DNA of 64,000 nt from AG1 sp035559775 (GCA_035559775.1 DATMAU010000008.1:62001-126000); one strand, 5' to 3'. Shown: positions 46,901 to 56,146, numbered from the stretch's first letter. The notes: generated by a model not told the origin, from the letters alone. A program made the numbers and translations.

Positions 46901-48091
46901 GTGATTTCCTTGGACTGGCTTGAGGATCTCAGGTCGAGGATAGATATTACTAAGAATAAAATCTACCTGGATAATGCGGGAGCGGGGCCACTCTCCAGAG
47001 ACGTTGTTACAGCTATAAGCAGCTTCATAGACCTATGGAGCCGTGAGGGGGAGCCGTGGGACGAGGCTTTAGAACATATTGTGGAGGCTAGGAGAGAGTT
47101 TGGAGAACTCATAGGGGCTGGTGTTGATAACATAGCAGCCACACCAGGTGTAACCTACGGGCTTAACGCTATCCTCTCATCCATAGAGATAAAGCCAGGC
47201 TCCAATGCTGTCGCAAGCCCCCTCAACTTCCCCACAGGGATCATATCCCTCCAGGCTATGAGGTCTAGAGGGATCTTGAAGGAGGTGAGGCTTGCAAAGC
47301 CGAGAAACGGGTATGTAGATATAGAGGAGTATGAGAGGCTAATAGACGATAGAACCTCTATAGTTCTCGTAGACTATGTATCGTGGATAACAGGATATAG
47401 GGAGAGGGTTAGAGAGATCTCTGAGATCGCTCATAAAAGGGGTGCATTGGTTATAGTGGATGCCTTCCACAGTGTGGGCGTGATCGAGATCGATGTTAAG
47501 AAGGAAGGGATCGATGCTCTCTTATGCGGCTCTTATAAATGGCTCATGGGGCCACATGGTGCTGGCTTCGCATATATATCGAGCGAGCTTCTCCAAAGCC
47601 TAAAGCCCGCGTTCTCTGGATGGATGGGTATAGAGGATTCGGTGATCAAGAGGAGGGCTAGGGGTGAGAGGCTTTTCGAGAGACCATTCAACATAGAGGG
47701 TTTCTCCCCAGCAAGGGATGCAACTATACTGGAGTGGGGAACATGGCCTGCGATAGCCTTTGAGGGGACCCTGGCATCTATGAGGCTTCTAAAGAGGTTT
47801 GAGGCTATATATAGATATAATACGCATACCTCAAAGCTTATTAGGAGGCTTATGGATTGTGTAGAGGATCTCGGGCTAAGGTTGAAAACCCCGAGGGATA
47901 GGCATGCAGCCATAGTTGTGTTTGAATATAGAGACCCATATGGCCTTGCAGAGAAGCTTAGATCCAGGGGGATCATTGTCTCCCCAAGACCAGGGATTAT
48001 AAGGGTATCACCCCACCTGTATAACACCATGGAGGAGATCGAGATCTTCTTAGAACAGCTCGGAAAACATGTAAAGAGCGGTGGAGCTTAG
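46901..48091 (+). CDS. Class V aminotransferase (cysteine desulfurase / selenocysteine lyase-like)
   Basis: About 396 residues. IYLDNAGAGPLSRDVV at the start, then NIAATPGVTYGLNAI, VDYVSWITGYRERV, DAFHSVGVIEIDVK and the PLP-lysine region CGSYKWLMGPHGAGFAYIS. A PLP enzyme that could provide sulfur for Fe-S clusters or degrade another amino acid. GTG 46901 or TTG 46910 are likely starts; the longer frame from 46844 overlaps the nth gene. Confidence 0.82.
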   Translation: MISLDWLEDLRSRIDITKNKIYLDNAGAGPLSRDVVTAISSFIDLWSREGEPWDEALEHIVEARREFGELIGAGVDNIAATPGVTYGLNAILSSIEIKPGSNAVASPLNFPTGIISLQAMRSRGILKEVRLAKPRNGYVDIEEYERLIDDRTSIVLVDYVSWITGYRERVREISEIAHKRGALVIVDAFHSVGVIEIDVKKEGIDALLCGSYKWLMGPHGAGFAYISSELLQSLKPAFSGWMGIEDSVIKRRARGERLFERPFNIEGFSPARDATILEWGTWPAIAFEGTLASMRLLKRFEAIYRYNTHTSKLIRRLMDCVEDLGLRLKTPRDRHAAIVVFEYRDPYGLAEKLRSRGIIVSPRPGIIRVSPHLYNTMEEIEIFLEQLGKHVKSGGA

Positions 48092-48404
48092 GAGAGCTCT
48101 GAGAGGTAAGAAATATGTTGCCTCTTACCAATACAACTATGGTGCTACTGTGTACCCCTCTAACCAGGATCTCCAGTTAATAGCATTGCCATTAATAGTA
48201 ATGGGAGCACTAATACTCCTAATAGGATTACTGCTCGCTATAGGCCCCCAGATCGCCTCAATGCTTAGGGAGACAAGCATTCCTGAGCCTTTTAGAAGCC
48301 TTCTTCTTATTGGAACAAGGGTTGGGGGTATTGAGATCTATACCTCACCACTACTAATAATAATCCTAGCAATACTATACGGCATGCTTCTTCTCAGAAG
48401 GTGA
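48081..48404 (+). CDS. Small membrane protein
   Basis: 107 residues with two hydrophobic segments (about 33-56 and 86-104) and a Tyr-rich N-terminus. No family is recognised. Start GTG overlaps the end of the aminotransferase gene and the next gene begins 4 bp later, so it sits within an operon (46901-49892). Confidence 0.55.
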   Translation: MELRRALRGKKYVASYQYNYGATVYPSNQDLQLIALPLIVMGALILLIGLLLAIGPQIASMLRETSIPEPFRSLLLIGTRVGGIEIYTSPLLIIILAILYGMLLLRR

Positions 48405-48408
48405 TCTT

Positions 48409-49074
48409 TTGGGAGTGCTCGAATTCCTCGAAGAGATCTTTAGATCCAGGGTCGCGTTTATATCGAAAAACAGGTTCGCGCTGAGCGTTATAATGGGGCT
48501 CCACATATCAAGGCTACTTAGATCTGGTTATGAGAATATCTATCTATGCGACCTATGGGGTGTGAGGGAGGAGAGCCTCACAGCTGGTGGGTATCTGAGA
48601 GCCGAGGATCTCTCTAGGATCGTGTATAGCTGTGGTGAGCACCACATAGTATACGCTCCATGGACGAGCATAATTGATAGGAAGAGAACCGTTGACAAAG
48701 CCCTAGGCATATATACCGATGGTGGTAGGGCTATCCTTCTATCAAGGGGGTTTGTGGTGGTGAGTTTAAAGCAGATGGATATAGGTGCTGGGAGATATAT
48801 TGTAGAAACACCCAGCGGGATCCTCCACGCCCATATAGATCGAGACGGGATCAAGGATATAAAGATCCCTAGTAAGCATGCTATAGCCTATGAGAGGATC
48901 GTCGAGGCTTTCAAGATCTATGGCTCTTTCAAAATCATAGATGCTGTGAATATCCTCTCAAGAGACCTCGGCGTCGATAGGGCTGAGGCTAGGAAGATAA
49001 TAAATGATCTCATAGGTATGGGGTTGATAGAGATCTCTAGCGGCTATATACAGCCTCAAGAGGGGCGGGAATAG
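48409..49074 (+). CDS. Hypothetical protein
   Basis: 221 residues, alpha/beta, with a C-terminal winged-helix-like end (YGSFKIIDAVNILSRDLG then AEARKIINDLIGMGLI). No known family is recognised. It overlaps the nitrilase start by one base and belongs to the same operon. Confidence 0.6.
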   Translation: MGVLEFLEEIFRSRVAFISKNRFALSVIMGLHISRLLRSGYENIYLCDLWGVREESLTAGGYLRAEDLSRIVYSCGEHHIVYAPWTSIIDRKRTVDKALGIYTDGGRAILLSRGFVVVSLKQMDIGAGRYIVETPSGILHAHIDRDGIKDIKIPSKHAIAYERIVEAFKIYGSFKIIDAVNILSRDLGVDRAEARKIINDLIGMGLIEISSGYIQPQEGRE

Positions 49075-49892
49075 TGCAGAGACGCCAGCTAAAGATCTCT
49101 CTGATCCAGTCGAGGATCGAGAAAGAGTATAGGGAAAACCTGGCAAGGGTTAAGGATATAGCATCAACAGCCTCATCACCAGATCTCATGACTATCTATG
49201 AGAACTGGCTGGGAAGATCCCCGATCACGTATGGAGAGTATTTAGAAGCCTCGCAAGAGCTTATAGACGTGTCTGGATCAAGGGTTCTCGTATCAGGATC
49301 CTCATATATTAAGCAGGGAGGTATAGTTACATCCAAGAGCCTGGTAATAGATAGAACTGGCAACATATCCATCGGAGGCAAGGTTTTCCCTAGCGCCGCT
49401 ACCGGCGAGAGGGCTAGGATATCGCCTGGAGATCCCCCAGCATTTATGAGAACACAGCATGGGTTCTCGGTAGCATCTGTGGTATGTGTGGATGCAGCCT
49501 ACCCCGAGATCGTGAGGATCGCTGCTCTCATGGGTGCGGATATTATCGCTAACCCGAGCATAATACCTGCTAACAGATCTTATCTCTGGAGATCCATAGG
49601 ATCTTCAAGGGCTGCTGAGAACACGGTGTATTTCATCCACATAAACCCAACGGGTATAACCTATGCTGATGGAAGAGAAGTGCTTGGGGGGAGCTTTATC
49701 TCAGACCCCCAGGGTAGGATTGTTAGTGAGATGGGCTCTGAGGAAGGGGTTCTCGAAACTGTTATAGAATTGGGCGAGATAGAGGTTATAAGGAATAGGT
49801 GGAGATATCTGGAAGATGTGAGAGGGATCTTCGGAGACCTATACCTAGGAGCCCTTGAAAGGATCAAGGATCGTGTTGAAAAAAGATCCTAA
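49074..49892 (+). CDS. Carbon-nitrogen hydrolase (nitrilase superfamily)
   Basis: 272 residues. Catalytic triad visible: Glu43 (YENWLG), Lys103 (GGKVFPS) and Cys138 (VVCVDAAYPE). C-terminal SRAAENTVYFIHINP block is typical. An amidase or deaminated-glutathione/omega-amidase-type enzyme; the substrate is not readable. End of the nth-aminotransferase-unknown-unknown-nitrilase run. Convergent with the purine permease. Confidence 0.88.
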   Translation: MQRRQLKISLIQSRIEKEYRENLARVKDIASTASSPDLMTIYENWLGRSPITYGEYLEASQELIDVSGSRVLVSGSSYIKQGGIVTSKSLVIDRTGNISIGGKVFPSAATGERARISPGDPPAFMRTQHGFSVASVVCVDAAYPEIVRIAALMGADIIANPSIIPANRSYLWRSIGSSRAAENTVYFIHINPTGITYADGREVLGGSFISDPQGRIVSEMGSEEGVLETVIELGEIEVIRNRWRYLEDVRGIFGDLYLGALERIKDRVEKRS

Positions 49893-49902
49893 CTTTTAGT
49901 TT

Positions 49903-51372
49903 CTAGTGAAGCCTTGGCAGCATGATGAAGTAGAGTATAAATACTAGAGTTATCACTATAGTTGCAGGCGTTATATCCCTAAACCTTCCCGAGAGGAGCT
50001 TAACCAACGTATATGTTATGAAAGCAAGCCCTATCCCCGTGGCTATGCTGTATGTGAGTGGTATTGCTATTATAGCCATGAAGCTTGGTATGGCCTCCGT
50101 GAGATCTTCGAGATCTATTTTCCTTATAACGCTGAGGAAGAGCAAACCAACAAGGATCAGAACAGGGGCTGTAGCAAAACCCGGTATAGATGCTGCTAGA
50201 GGGGCTATTGGGAGGAAGCATAGGAAGAGGATCCCCGTTACAAGGGCTGTAAGACCAGTCCTCCCCCCAGCCTCTATCCCCGAAGCAGACTCTATATACA
50301 CAACAGTCGTTGTAGTACCTGCAAGAGCCCCCACAACCGTTGCAGACGCATCTGTGTATAGGGCTTTATCTATGTTAACAGGCCTGCCCCTACCATTCAC
50401 AAGCCCTGCTTTGGTTGCCAGCCCAGCTATAGTCCCTATCCCATCGAAGAACTCTACCAGGAATAGCGAGAAGGCTACTGGGAACGCTAGGGCTATGAGA
50501 TCTATGTATGCTTTAATAGCGCTAGGCATTACCGGGATTAGTGATGTTGAGAAGCTAGGTGTTTCGAAGATCCTCTGGGGAAGGCTCACAAGACCAGCTA
50601 TTATACCTATTATCGTTAGGATAACTATTGTCACGAGAAATGCTGGTGAGAACCTCTTTATATATAGTATAGATGCTAGAACAAGACCCGCAAAAGCTAA
50701 TATGGATTGGGGCTCTACAAAAGCCTTAACGTTAAAGGTAACAGGAGTCCCAACACCAGGCTGGACGAAGCCGGCTAGTGAGAGACCTATGAATGTTATG
50801 AAGAGACCTATACCAGCACTGATCCCGTAGGCAAGGTTAGGCGAGATTGTCCTAAGCACCCTCTCCCTAATCCCAGACCATGCTGCGAATAGGAATATCA
50901 AACCATCTACAAAGACAGCAAAGATCGCTGCATATAGGGCCGTTAGAGCAGCCGCCTCTCCCGTCAACCCCATCCCTGTGAGAACAGCTGTGAACGCAGG
51001 GATCACTGAGAACCCTATAAAGCTATTCTCACCCATTCCCGGCGCCATTGCAAATGGGAGTTTTGCATATAAAGCCATCAAGATAGATCCGAAGGCTGCT
51101 GCAACGATCGTTGCAGCTGCAATCCCAACCTTAACACTGTTAACGAGAGCCATCTGCTCCGGCGAGAGGCTCTGAACACCTAGAGCGTTCTTTAATGCGA
51201 GCTCAAAACCTGAGCCAACGATCAGAGGGTTTACGAATATTATGTAAGCCATTGTGAGGAACGTAGTGATCCCGGCGATGATCTCTCTTCTGGGCTGAAC
51301 CTCGATCCTTATTGGGGCGAGGATCCCTAGCTTTCCACCCAATATTATCCCATTCAATGTAAAAATAAACAC
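49903..51372 (-). CDS. AzgA-type adenine/guanine/hypoxanthine permease (NCS2)
   Basis: 489 residues, about 12-13 hydrophobic segments. Signature blocks: REIIAGITTFLTMAYIIFVN, MALYAKLPFAMAPGMGENSF, VEFFDGIGTIAGLATKAG and ASATVVGALAGTTTTVVYIESASGIEAGGRTGLTAL. Imports purine bases. Start may lie slightly downstream of GTG 51372. Confidence 0.92.
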   Translation of the reverse strand: MFIFTLNGIILGGKLGILAPIRIEVQPRREIIAGITTFLTMAYIIFVNPLIVGSGFELALKNALGVQSLSPEQMALVNSVKVGIAAATIVAAAFGSILMALYAKLPFAMAPGMGENSFIGFSVIPAFTAVLTGMGLTGEAAALTALYAAIFAVFVDGLIFLFAAWSGIRERVLRTISPNLAYGISAGIGLFITFIGLSLAGFVQPGVGTPVTFNVKAFVEPQSILAFAGLVLASILYIKRFSPAFLVTIVILTIIGIIAGLVSLPQRIFETPSFSTSLIPVMPSAIKAYIDLIALAFPVAFSLFLVEFFDGIGTIAGLATKAGLVNGRGRPVNIDKALYTDASATVVGALAGTTTTVVYIESASGIEAGGRTGLTALVTGILFLCFLPIAPLAASIPGFATAPVLILVGLLFLSVIRKIDLEDLTEAIPSFMAIIAIPLTYSIATGIGLAFITYTLVKLLSGRFRDITPATIVITLVFILYFIMLPRLH

Positions 51373-51522
51373 CCCTAAAAATAACAGCCGCTCTAGCTAT
51401 AATGGATCTCTACATAAATGATTTAAAAAGATCCCAGTTGGTTCTGGCCGTGCTCTTATGCACGACCCGTGAAAGCCTATAAACCTAAATTGTGCGAGAA
51501 GCAGTATACAGTAGTGAGATAG

Positions 51523-51945
51523 TTGGAGCGTGGAGGAAGCTCTGATCTTGTTAGGAAGATGAGCGAGCTGTTAAAAGCAGGGGCTGCAATGCTTGCAGAG
51601 ACATGCCCATCATGCGGATCTCCGCTCTTCAGGCTAAGGGGAGGCGAGGTTATATGCCCTGTGCACGGGAAGGTCTTTCTAGTGAGGAGTGATGAGGAGG
51701 CTAGCACCGTCTCGGTTATATCTGTCCTTTCAAGGATAGAGGATCTGGCTTCTGTCAAGATGATGGAGCTTGTCAAAAGACTCTCCACGAAAAGCGACCC
51801 CCTGGATCTAGAGTCCCTGGCTAAGTGGCTTGAGATAGTCCAGAGGATCCAGGAGATCAAGAAAGGGTTAGCCCAGATAGGACAGATAGGAGGGATCCAG
51901 CCTGGGAAGAAGGAGAAGGGCGAGGCTGAAAAGACAGGCTCTTAA
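51523..51945 (+). CDS. Sjogren/scleroderma autoantigen-1 (p27)-like zinc-ribbon protein
   Basis: 140 residues. An N-terminal MSELLKAGAAMLAETCPSCG stretch and zinc ribbon (CPSCGSPLFRLRGGEVICP) typical of the p27 family, followed by a long helical, Lys/Glu-rich tail. Conserved in archaea, role unknown. TTG start at 51523. Confidence 0.85.
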   Translation: MERGGSSDLVRKMSELLKAGAAMLAETCPSCGSPLFRLRGGEVICPVHGKVFLVRSDEEASTVSVISVLSRIEDLASVKMMELVKRLSTKSDPLDLESLAKWLEIVQRIQEIKKGLAQIGQIGGIQPGKKEKGEAEKTGS

Positions 51946-52049
51946 ACTCTAAGATCAAGGATTGTAGTATTGCAAGGATGAGAACACAGCCTTATTGAAG
52001 CTTCAACAACGCCTAATTCTTCTACTGCGAAGCATTTGCGGAGAACACT

Positions 52050-53045
52050 ATGGGCTGGGTTGAAGTTACAGGATATCTAGAGAGGCTTAGAGATCTCTTC
52101 TATGGATTAGCAGAGATAAGGGATACTATTAAGAGAGAGCGGTGCATAGGATCCTGCGGGACTGTCAGAGTTAAGATAGGCTTCCCAACCATGTTTAGAA
52201 ACGGGGTCATAATGGATGTAACAAACCCAGAACAGGCTGGGATAGCTGAGGATGCCGGAGCCGTGGGAGTCATGGTGCTCGATAAGCTACCCTACGATGT
52301 TAGGAGAAGCGGTGGCGTTGCCAGGATGGCTGATGTTAAGGCTATAGAGGAGGTGATGAACTCTATAACAATACCTGTTAGTGCTAAATGCAGGATAGGA
52401 CATTACATGGAAGCAGTTATACTTGAGGAGATCGGTGTCGATCTGATCGATGAGTCTGAAGTACTCACACCAGCGGATGAACAGCATCATATCAATAAAT
52501 GGGTATTCAGAGTCCCGTTCGTAAACGGTGCAAGAGATCTTCCCGAGGCTCTGAGGAGGATAAGCGAGGGTACATCCATGATCAGGACAAAGGGAGAGGC
52601 TGGAACCGGCAATGTTGCTGAGGCTGTGAGGCATATGAAGACCCTTAACAGCGATCTAAGAACCCTCTCCTCTAGAAAGGATGACGAGGAATTCCTAAGA
52701 GACTATGCGAGAAACTCTAAGGTATCATACGAGCTTGTCAAGCTAGTAGCCGAACTCGGAAGACTGCCTGTTATAAACTTCGCAGCAGGGGGTATAGCGA
52801 CGCCAGCAGATGCCGCCCTAATGATGTGGCTTGGAGCTGATGGTGTATTCGTGGGCTCAGGGATCTTTAAATCAAGCGACCCGAGGGCTAGGGCTGAAGC
52901 CATAGTTCTTGCAACATCCAGGTGGGATGATCCCGAGGCTGTTGTTGAAGCCCAGAGAATGGTTTCTGAGAAGAGCGCGATGCAGGGTATAGATATAAGA
53001 TCGCTAAAGCCTGAGGAGCTTCTCCAAGTGAGGGGTTCTGGTTGA
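52050..53045 (+). CDS. pdxS: Pyridoxal 5'-phosphate synthase subunit PdxS
   Basis: 331 residues, full length. Catalytic lysines are readable in VLDKLPYDVRRSGGVARM and IRTKGEAGTGN, with INFAAGGIATPADAALMMWLGADG as the phosphate-binding end. It forms PLP from ribose 5-phosphate, glyceraldehyde 3-phosphate and ammonia, normally from PdxT. Its stop overlaps the pdxT start. PdxS can use free ammonium when PdxT is absent, relevant because pdxT is interrupted here. Confidence 0.96.
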   Translation: MGWVEVTGYLERLRDLFYGLAEIRDTIKRERCIGSCGTVRVKIGFPTMFRNGVIMDVTNPEQAGIAEDAGAVGVMVLDKLPYDVRRSGGVARMADVKAIEEVMNSITIPVSAKCRIGHYMEAVILEEIGVDLIDESEVLTPADEQHHINKWVFRVPFVNGARDLPEALRRISEGTSMIRTKGEAGTGNVAEAVRHMKTLNSDLRTLSSRKDDEEFLRDYARNSKVSYELVKLVAELGRLPVINFAAGGIATPADAALMMWLGADGVFVGSGIFKSSDPRARAEAIVLATSRWDDPEAVVEAQRMVSEKSAMQGIDIRSLKPEELLQVRGSG

Positions 53046-53338
53046 GGATCGGTGTTCTAGGCCTTCAAGGGGATTATGAGGAGCACATATATCTCTTGAA
53101 AAAAGCCATGAGTAAGAGGGGCGTCTCGGGAGAGGTTATCCCGGTTAAGGATAGATCAAGGCTTAGAGGGCTTAGCGGTATAGTGATTCCTGGGGGAGAG
53201 TCTACGGTTATTGGAAGGCTTATCGAGAGAAGCGGTATGACCGATGAGCTGAGAGAAATGATAACCCAGGGCCTACCAACGCTCGGAACATGTGCAGGCG
53301 CAATCCTCATGGCAAAAAAGGTTAGGGATAGGGTTGTT

Positions 53339-53691
53339 AGGGTTCGGGTTTCATTGCGGTTGATTTTTGTATCAACCGCTCTTCCCTTGGCTTCCTCGGC
53401 CTCAGGGCTCCTTTCATCGGAGCCCTTATCATTGGCCTCCACCCATTCGGGGTGACCCCAACCCACAGCTCCCCTTCATAGATTTCCTCGGGCTCATAGC
53501 TGTGGGGAAACCCCCACATCCTGGGCTTTTTGCCTTTAACCCGCCCACTCGGGTCTTTATCCCCACCCTCATTGTTGGGCGGCATCCCCATTAGAATAAT
53601 AGAGCTTATATAATGTTCCATTATTGCAGAACTACGGGTTTAATATCAGTAGTCCTTATAAACTTTCATGAAACCCAAAACAGCTGGCTAC
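53339..53691 (+). mobile_element. 353-bp repeat, copy E, inserted in pdxT
   Basis: Insertion ends can be defined from the reading frame of the split pdxT gene. Left part AGGGTTCGGGTTTCATTG, then hairpin GCGGTTGAT / ATCAACCGC, a GGGCTCC / GGAGCCC stem, CCCACAGC / GCTGTGGG, and CCGCCCA / TTGGGCGG. The right end contains TTATAAAC (53656-53663) and ATGAAACCC, complementary to GGGTTTCAT at the left end. The minus strand has an open frame with ELWVGVTPNGWRP. No target-site duplication is obvious. No transposase gene is encoded. Confidence 0.88.
53656..53663 (+). promoter_or_regulatory. Conserved outward-facing TATA box at the end of the repeat
   Basis: TTATAAAC in copy E; matching positions are CTTATAAACC in A (20921-20928), CTATAAAC in C (26115-26122) and D (46029-46036), and the reverse complement in B (23453-23460). 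In each copy it sits about 30 bp from the end of the repeat, so transcription would start at or near the boundary and run into the neighbour. Confidence 0.5.
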
Positions 53692-54021
53692 GGCAAGGTA
53701 GCGCAGCCCCTGCTTGGTGTTATGTCAATAGGTGTTGTGAGAAACGCGTTTGGGAGGCAGAGGGAGTCTTTCGAGACAGAGGTTGAGGTTGAGGGGGTTG
53801 GGAGGGTAAGGGTTGTCTTTATCAGAGCTCCAGCGATTGTTGAGATCTGGGGTAACGCTAGATCCCTTTCCGATATCGAGGCACCAGATCTCGGGAGGGT
53901 CTCGATCCTTGCTGTCGAGGGTAATATGATCGCGTCGGCATTCCATCCAGAGATCTCTGGCGAGACAGCTATTCATGAAATGCTTATAGATATTATTAAG
54001 AGATAGCTAGGTAGGTTTTTA

Positions 54022-55158
54022 ATGGAATATATATGTGGCATATGTGGCTATAATACGAGAAGCCTGAGAGAAGGTCCTAGATGCCCATCATGTGGAGCAC
54101 CACTAGAGGTTCTTATTAGCAGGAGATGGGGTATCGTTAGGAGTGTTCCGAGCATTTGGAGATATGAGACCATGCTCCCAAGATCAGGGGGTATTGTTAC
54201 CCTGGGAGAGGGTCTCACCCCTGTTAGGAGGGTTGGGGGTGTGCTTATCAAGGATGAGACGAGGAACCCAACGAGATCTTATGTTGATAGGGGGTCAAGT
54301 GTTCTGGCGAGCAACATATATATTGATAGGGCTATTATTAGCTACTCGCCAGATCTCTCAATATCTCTTGCAACCTATCTAGCAAGAAAAGGTATCGATC
54401 TGACCGTCTCGGTAAACGGTCCTGTAAGCTCCTCGAGCGAGATAATCGAGATCAGCAGGCTTGGTGTGAGGATAGTCTTCGGGGATCTGGTTCCCAACAT
54501 ATACTATGAGGATCCATATATGATAGAGGGTTTCAAAACCATATCGTATGAGATCTATGAGCAGCTAGGGCATGTGAAGCGCGTATGCATCCCAGCAGAG
54601 GAGGGTGTGCTAGCCTATAGTATAGCTAGGGGTTTCAGGACCCTAGAAGAGCTCGGCATAGCTCAAGAGCCTCCCGAGATAGTTGCTACAACAACAAGCC
54701 ATAGAGGGGTGGTTGGAATGCGCGATATCTTGCTAAAAATAGGGGGAGTGAGGATCGAGAGGATCGCTGACCAGGATATAGTTGAGGCTATAATAGAGCT
54801 CTCATCGAGAGGTATTTATATGAGGCCTATCTCAGCAACATCGTATGCGTTTTCAAAGAATGTGAGGGACTGTGTTGCAGTGATAACTGGCTCTGAGATT
54901 AAGAGGATACCTTATATGAATCCGAGGAGAGCTCGCTATGGGCAGAGGGTGACAGAGCTTCAGAGGAGGATTGTTGAGATCCTATCAAGATCAAATGAGG
55001 GGATGACAGCATACGAGATCTGGAAAAGGATCGGTGGTGATAGCTCTCTTAGAGGTGTATATGCATCGATAGAGGCGCTTGTTAGGAGGGGCGTGATTAC
55101 AGCAACCCTGAGTCTCAGAGGGTCCAGGAAGATCAAGCTATATAGGGTTAAGCAATAG
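54022..55158 (+). CDS. Threonine synthase-like protein lacking the PLP lysine, with C-terminal winged-helix-like region
   Basis: 378 residues. N-terminal zinc-ribbon CICG / CPSCG (about 5-24) as in archaeal ThrC, then a fold-type-II PLP-enzyme frame: GLTPVRRVGG and KDETRNPTRSYVDRGSS. The usual NPTGSFKDRG motif reads NPTRSYVDRG (82-91), with Val88 in place of the Schiff-base lysine. The SSGN phosphate-cup motif is also absent (the region reads SYSPDLSISLATYL). Residues ~315-378 (TELQRRIVEILSRSNEGMTA, then YASIEALVRRGVI) form a winged-helix-like end. Not a threonine synthase as written. A DNA-binding regulator using a dead enzyme domain as sensor is the leading idea. It follows pdxST by 15 bp. 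Confidence 0.8.
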   Translation: MEYICGICGYNTRSLREGPRCPSCGAPLEVLISRRWGIVRSVPSIWRYETMLPRSGGIVTLGEGLTPVRRVGGVLIKDETRNPTRSYVDRGSSVLASNIYIDRAIISYSPDLSISLATYLARKGIDLTVSVNGPVSSSSEIIEISRLGVRIVFGDLVPNIYYEDPYMIEGFKTISYEIYEQLGHVKRVCIPAEEGVLAYSIARGFRTLEELGIAQEPPEIVATTTSHRGVVGMRDILLKIGGVRIERIADQDIVEAIIELSSRGIYMRPISATSYAFSKNVRDCVAVITGSEIKRIPYMNPRRARYGQRVTELQRRIVEILSRSNEGMTAYEIWKRIGGDSSLRGVYASIEALVRRGVITATLSLRGSRKIKLYRVKQ

Positions 55159-55228
55159 CTTGTTTGAATCAACTATTTTAGATTTATAGATTTTAAGCTC
55201 TGGTTCGCTAATATAATTGGTGTACTTA

Positions 55229-56146
55229 ATGAGTATTGCTTCTATAGAGAATAAGCTTCTTGAAGCCACGGTGAAGCTTATAGAGGCCGCGGCCGTATGG
55301 CTTCCCGAGGATGTTGAGAATGCTCTTATAAAGGCCTATGAGATCGAGAATGTACCCGCTACTAAGAGCTTCCTCAAGGCTATGATAGATAATGTGAAGA
55401 TCGCTAGGGAGAAGAGGCTCCCTATATGCCAGGACACCGGGGTTGTTATGTTCCATGTAGCTGTTGGTGATAAGTTCCCGTTCACAGGCCTCTTACCCTC
55501 GATCCTCAGAAAAGCCACTGTCGAGGCCACAATGAGGATTCCCCTGAGACCCAATACCATAGATGTCTTTACAGGCAAAAACCCCGGGGATAATACTGGG
55601 CGCTATATGCCCTGGATCGATTGGGACTTTGTTGAGGGCAGCGATACAGCCGAGGTCACCGTTCTGCTAAAAGGCGGGGGTAGCGAGGTTATTGGGAGGG
55701 CTAAGAACCTCATACCAGCTGAAGGGTTGAAGGGCGTTATGAAATACGTTATCGAGGCTGTATACGAGGCTGGTCCACAGCCATGCCCCCCAATAATTGT
55801 TAGCGTCGGTATAGGTCCCAATGTGAGCACCGCTATGAAGCTCGCCTACAAAGGGCTTCTAAGACCAGTTGGTCAGAGGCACGAGATCCCCGAGGTTGCT
55901 AAGTTTGAGGAAGAACTCCTCAGAGCTATAAACGACATAGGCTTCGGAGCCCATGGAATGAGGGGTAAGGTGACAGCGCTAGATGTTCATGTGGACTATG
56001 CACCAAGGCATCCAGCAACACTGAGCGTTGCAGTAGTTATAAACTGCTGGGCCGCTAGGAGAGCCTCTATGAGGATATACCCAGACGGTAGGGTTGAGTA
56101 TATAACACACCCATACTTGAACAAGGAGGTGGTTTTACATGGCTGA
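55229..56146 (+). CDS. fumA: Fumarate hydratase class I, alpha subunit (or tartrate dehydratase-like)
   Basis: About 305 residues from ATG 55229 (TTG 55217 is an alternative). PICQDTGVVMFHVAVGD, the NTGRYMPWIDW stretch and CPPIIVSVGIGPNVSTAMKLA are family hallmarks. Cysteines for the 4Fe-4S cluster are in ICQDTG, QPCPP and NCWAA. It pairs with the beta subunit 56139. Fumarate/malate interconversion in the TCA cycle is the usual role; tartrate dehydratase cannot be excluded. Confidence 0.9.
   Translation: MSIASIENKLLEATVKLIEAAAVWLPEDVENALIKAYEIENVPATKSFLKAMIDNVKIAREKRLPICQDTGVVMFHVAVGDKFPFTGLLPSILRKATVEATMRIPLRPNTIDVFTGKNPGDNTGRYMPWIDWDFVEGSDTAEVTVLLKGGGSEVIGRAKNLIPAEGLKGVMKYVIEAVYEAGPQPCPPIIVSVGIGPNVSTAMKLAYKGLLRPVGQRHEIPEVAKFEEELLRAINDIGFGAHGMRGKVTALDVHVDYAPRHPATLSVAVVINCWAARRASMRIYPDGRVEYITHPYLNKEVVLHG

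Larger units (their letters stand above)
53042..54006 (+). pseudogene. pdxT: pdxT glutaminase subunit, interrupted by a 353-bp repeat insertion
   Basis: Part 1 (53042-53338) encodes RIGVLGLQGDYEEHIYLL, GGESTVIGRL and GTCAGAILMAKKVRDRVV. Part 2 (53692-54006) encodes GKVAQPLLGVMSIGVVRN, then FHPEI with the catalytic His/Glu. Removing 53339-53691 rejoins ...DRVV|GKVAQ... in frame with no lost residues. Because 353 is not a multiple of three, translation cannot read through. The catalytic Cys (GTCAG) and His/Glu are split between parts. The clean join means the insertion is recent, or is removed or tolerated in some way. Confidence 0.88.

Noticed and set aside
53337..53621. 94-codon minus-strand frame as an independent gene
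   Set aside because: It lies wholly inside repeat copy E and starts in non-conserved sequence. It is described as part of the repeat instead of as a cellular gene.
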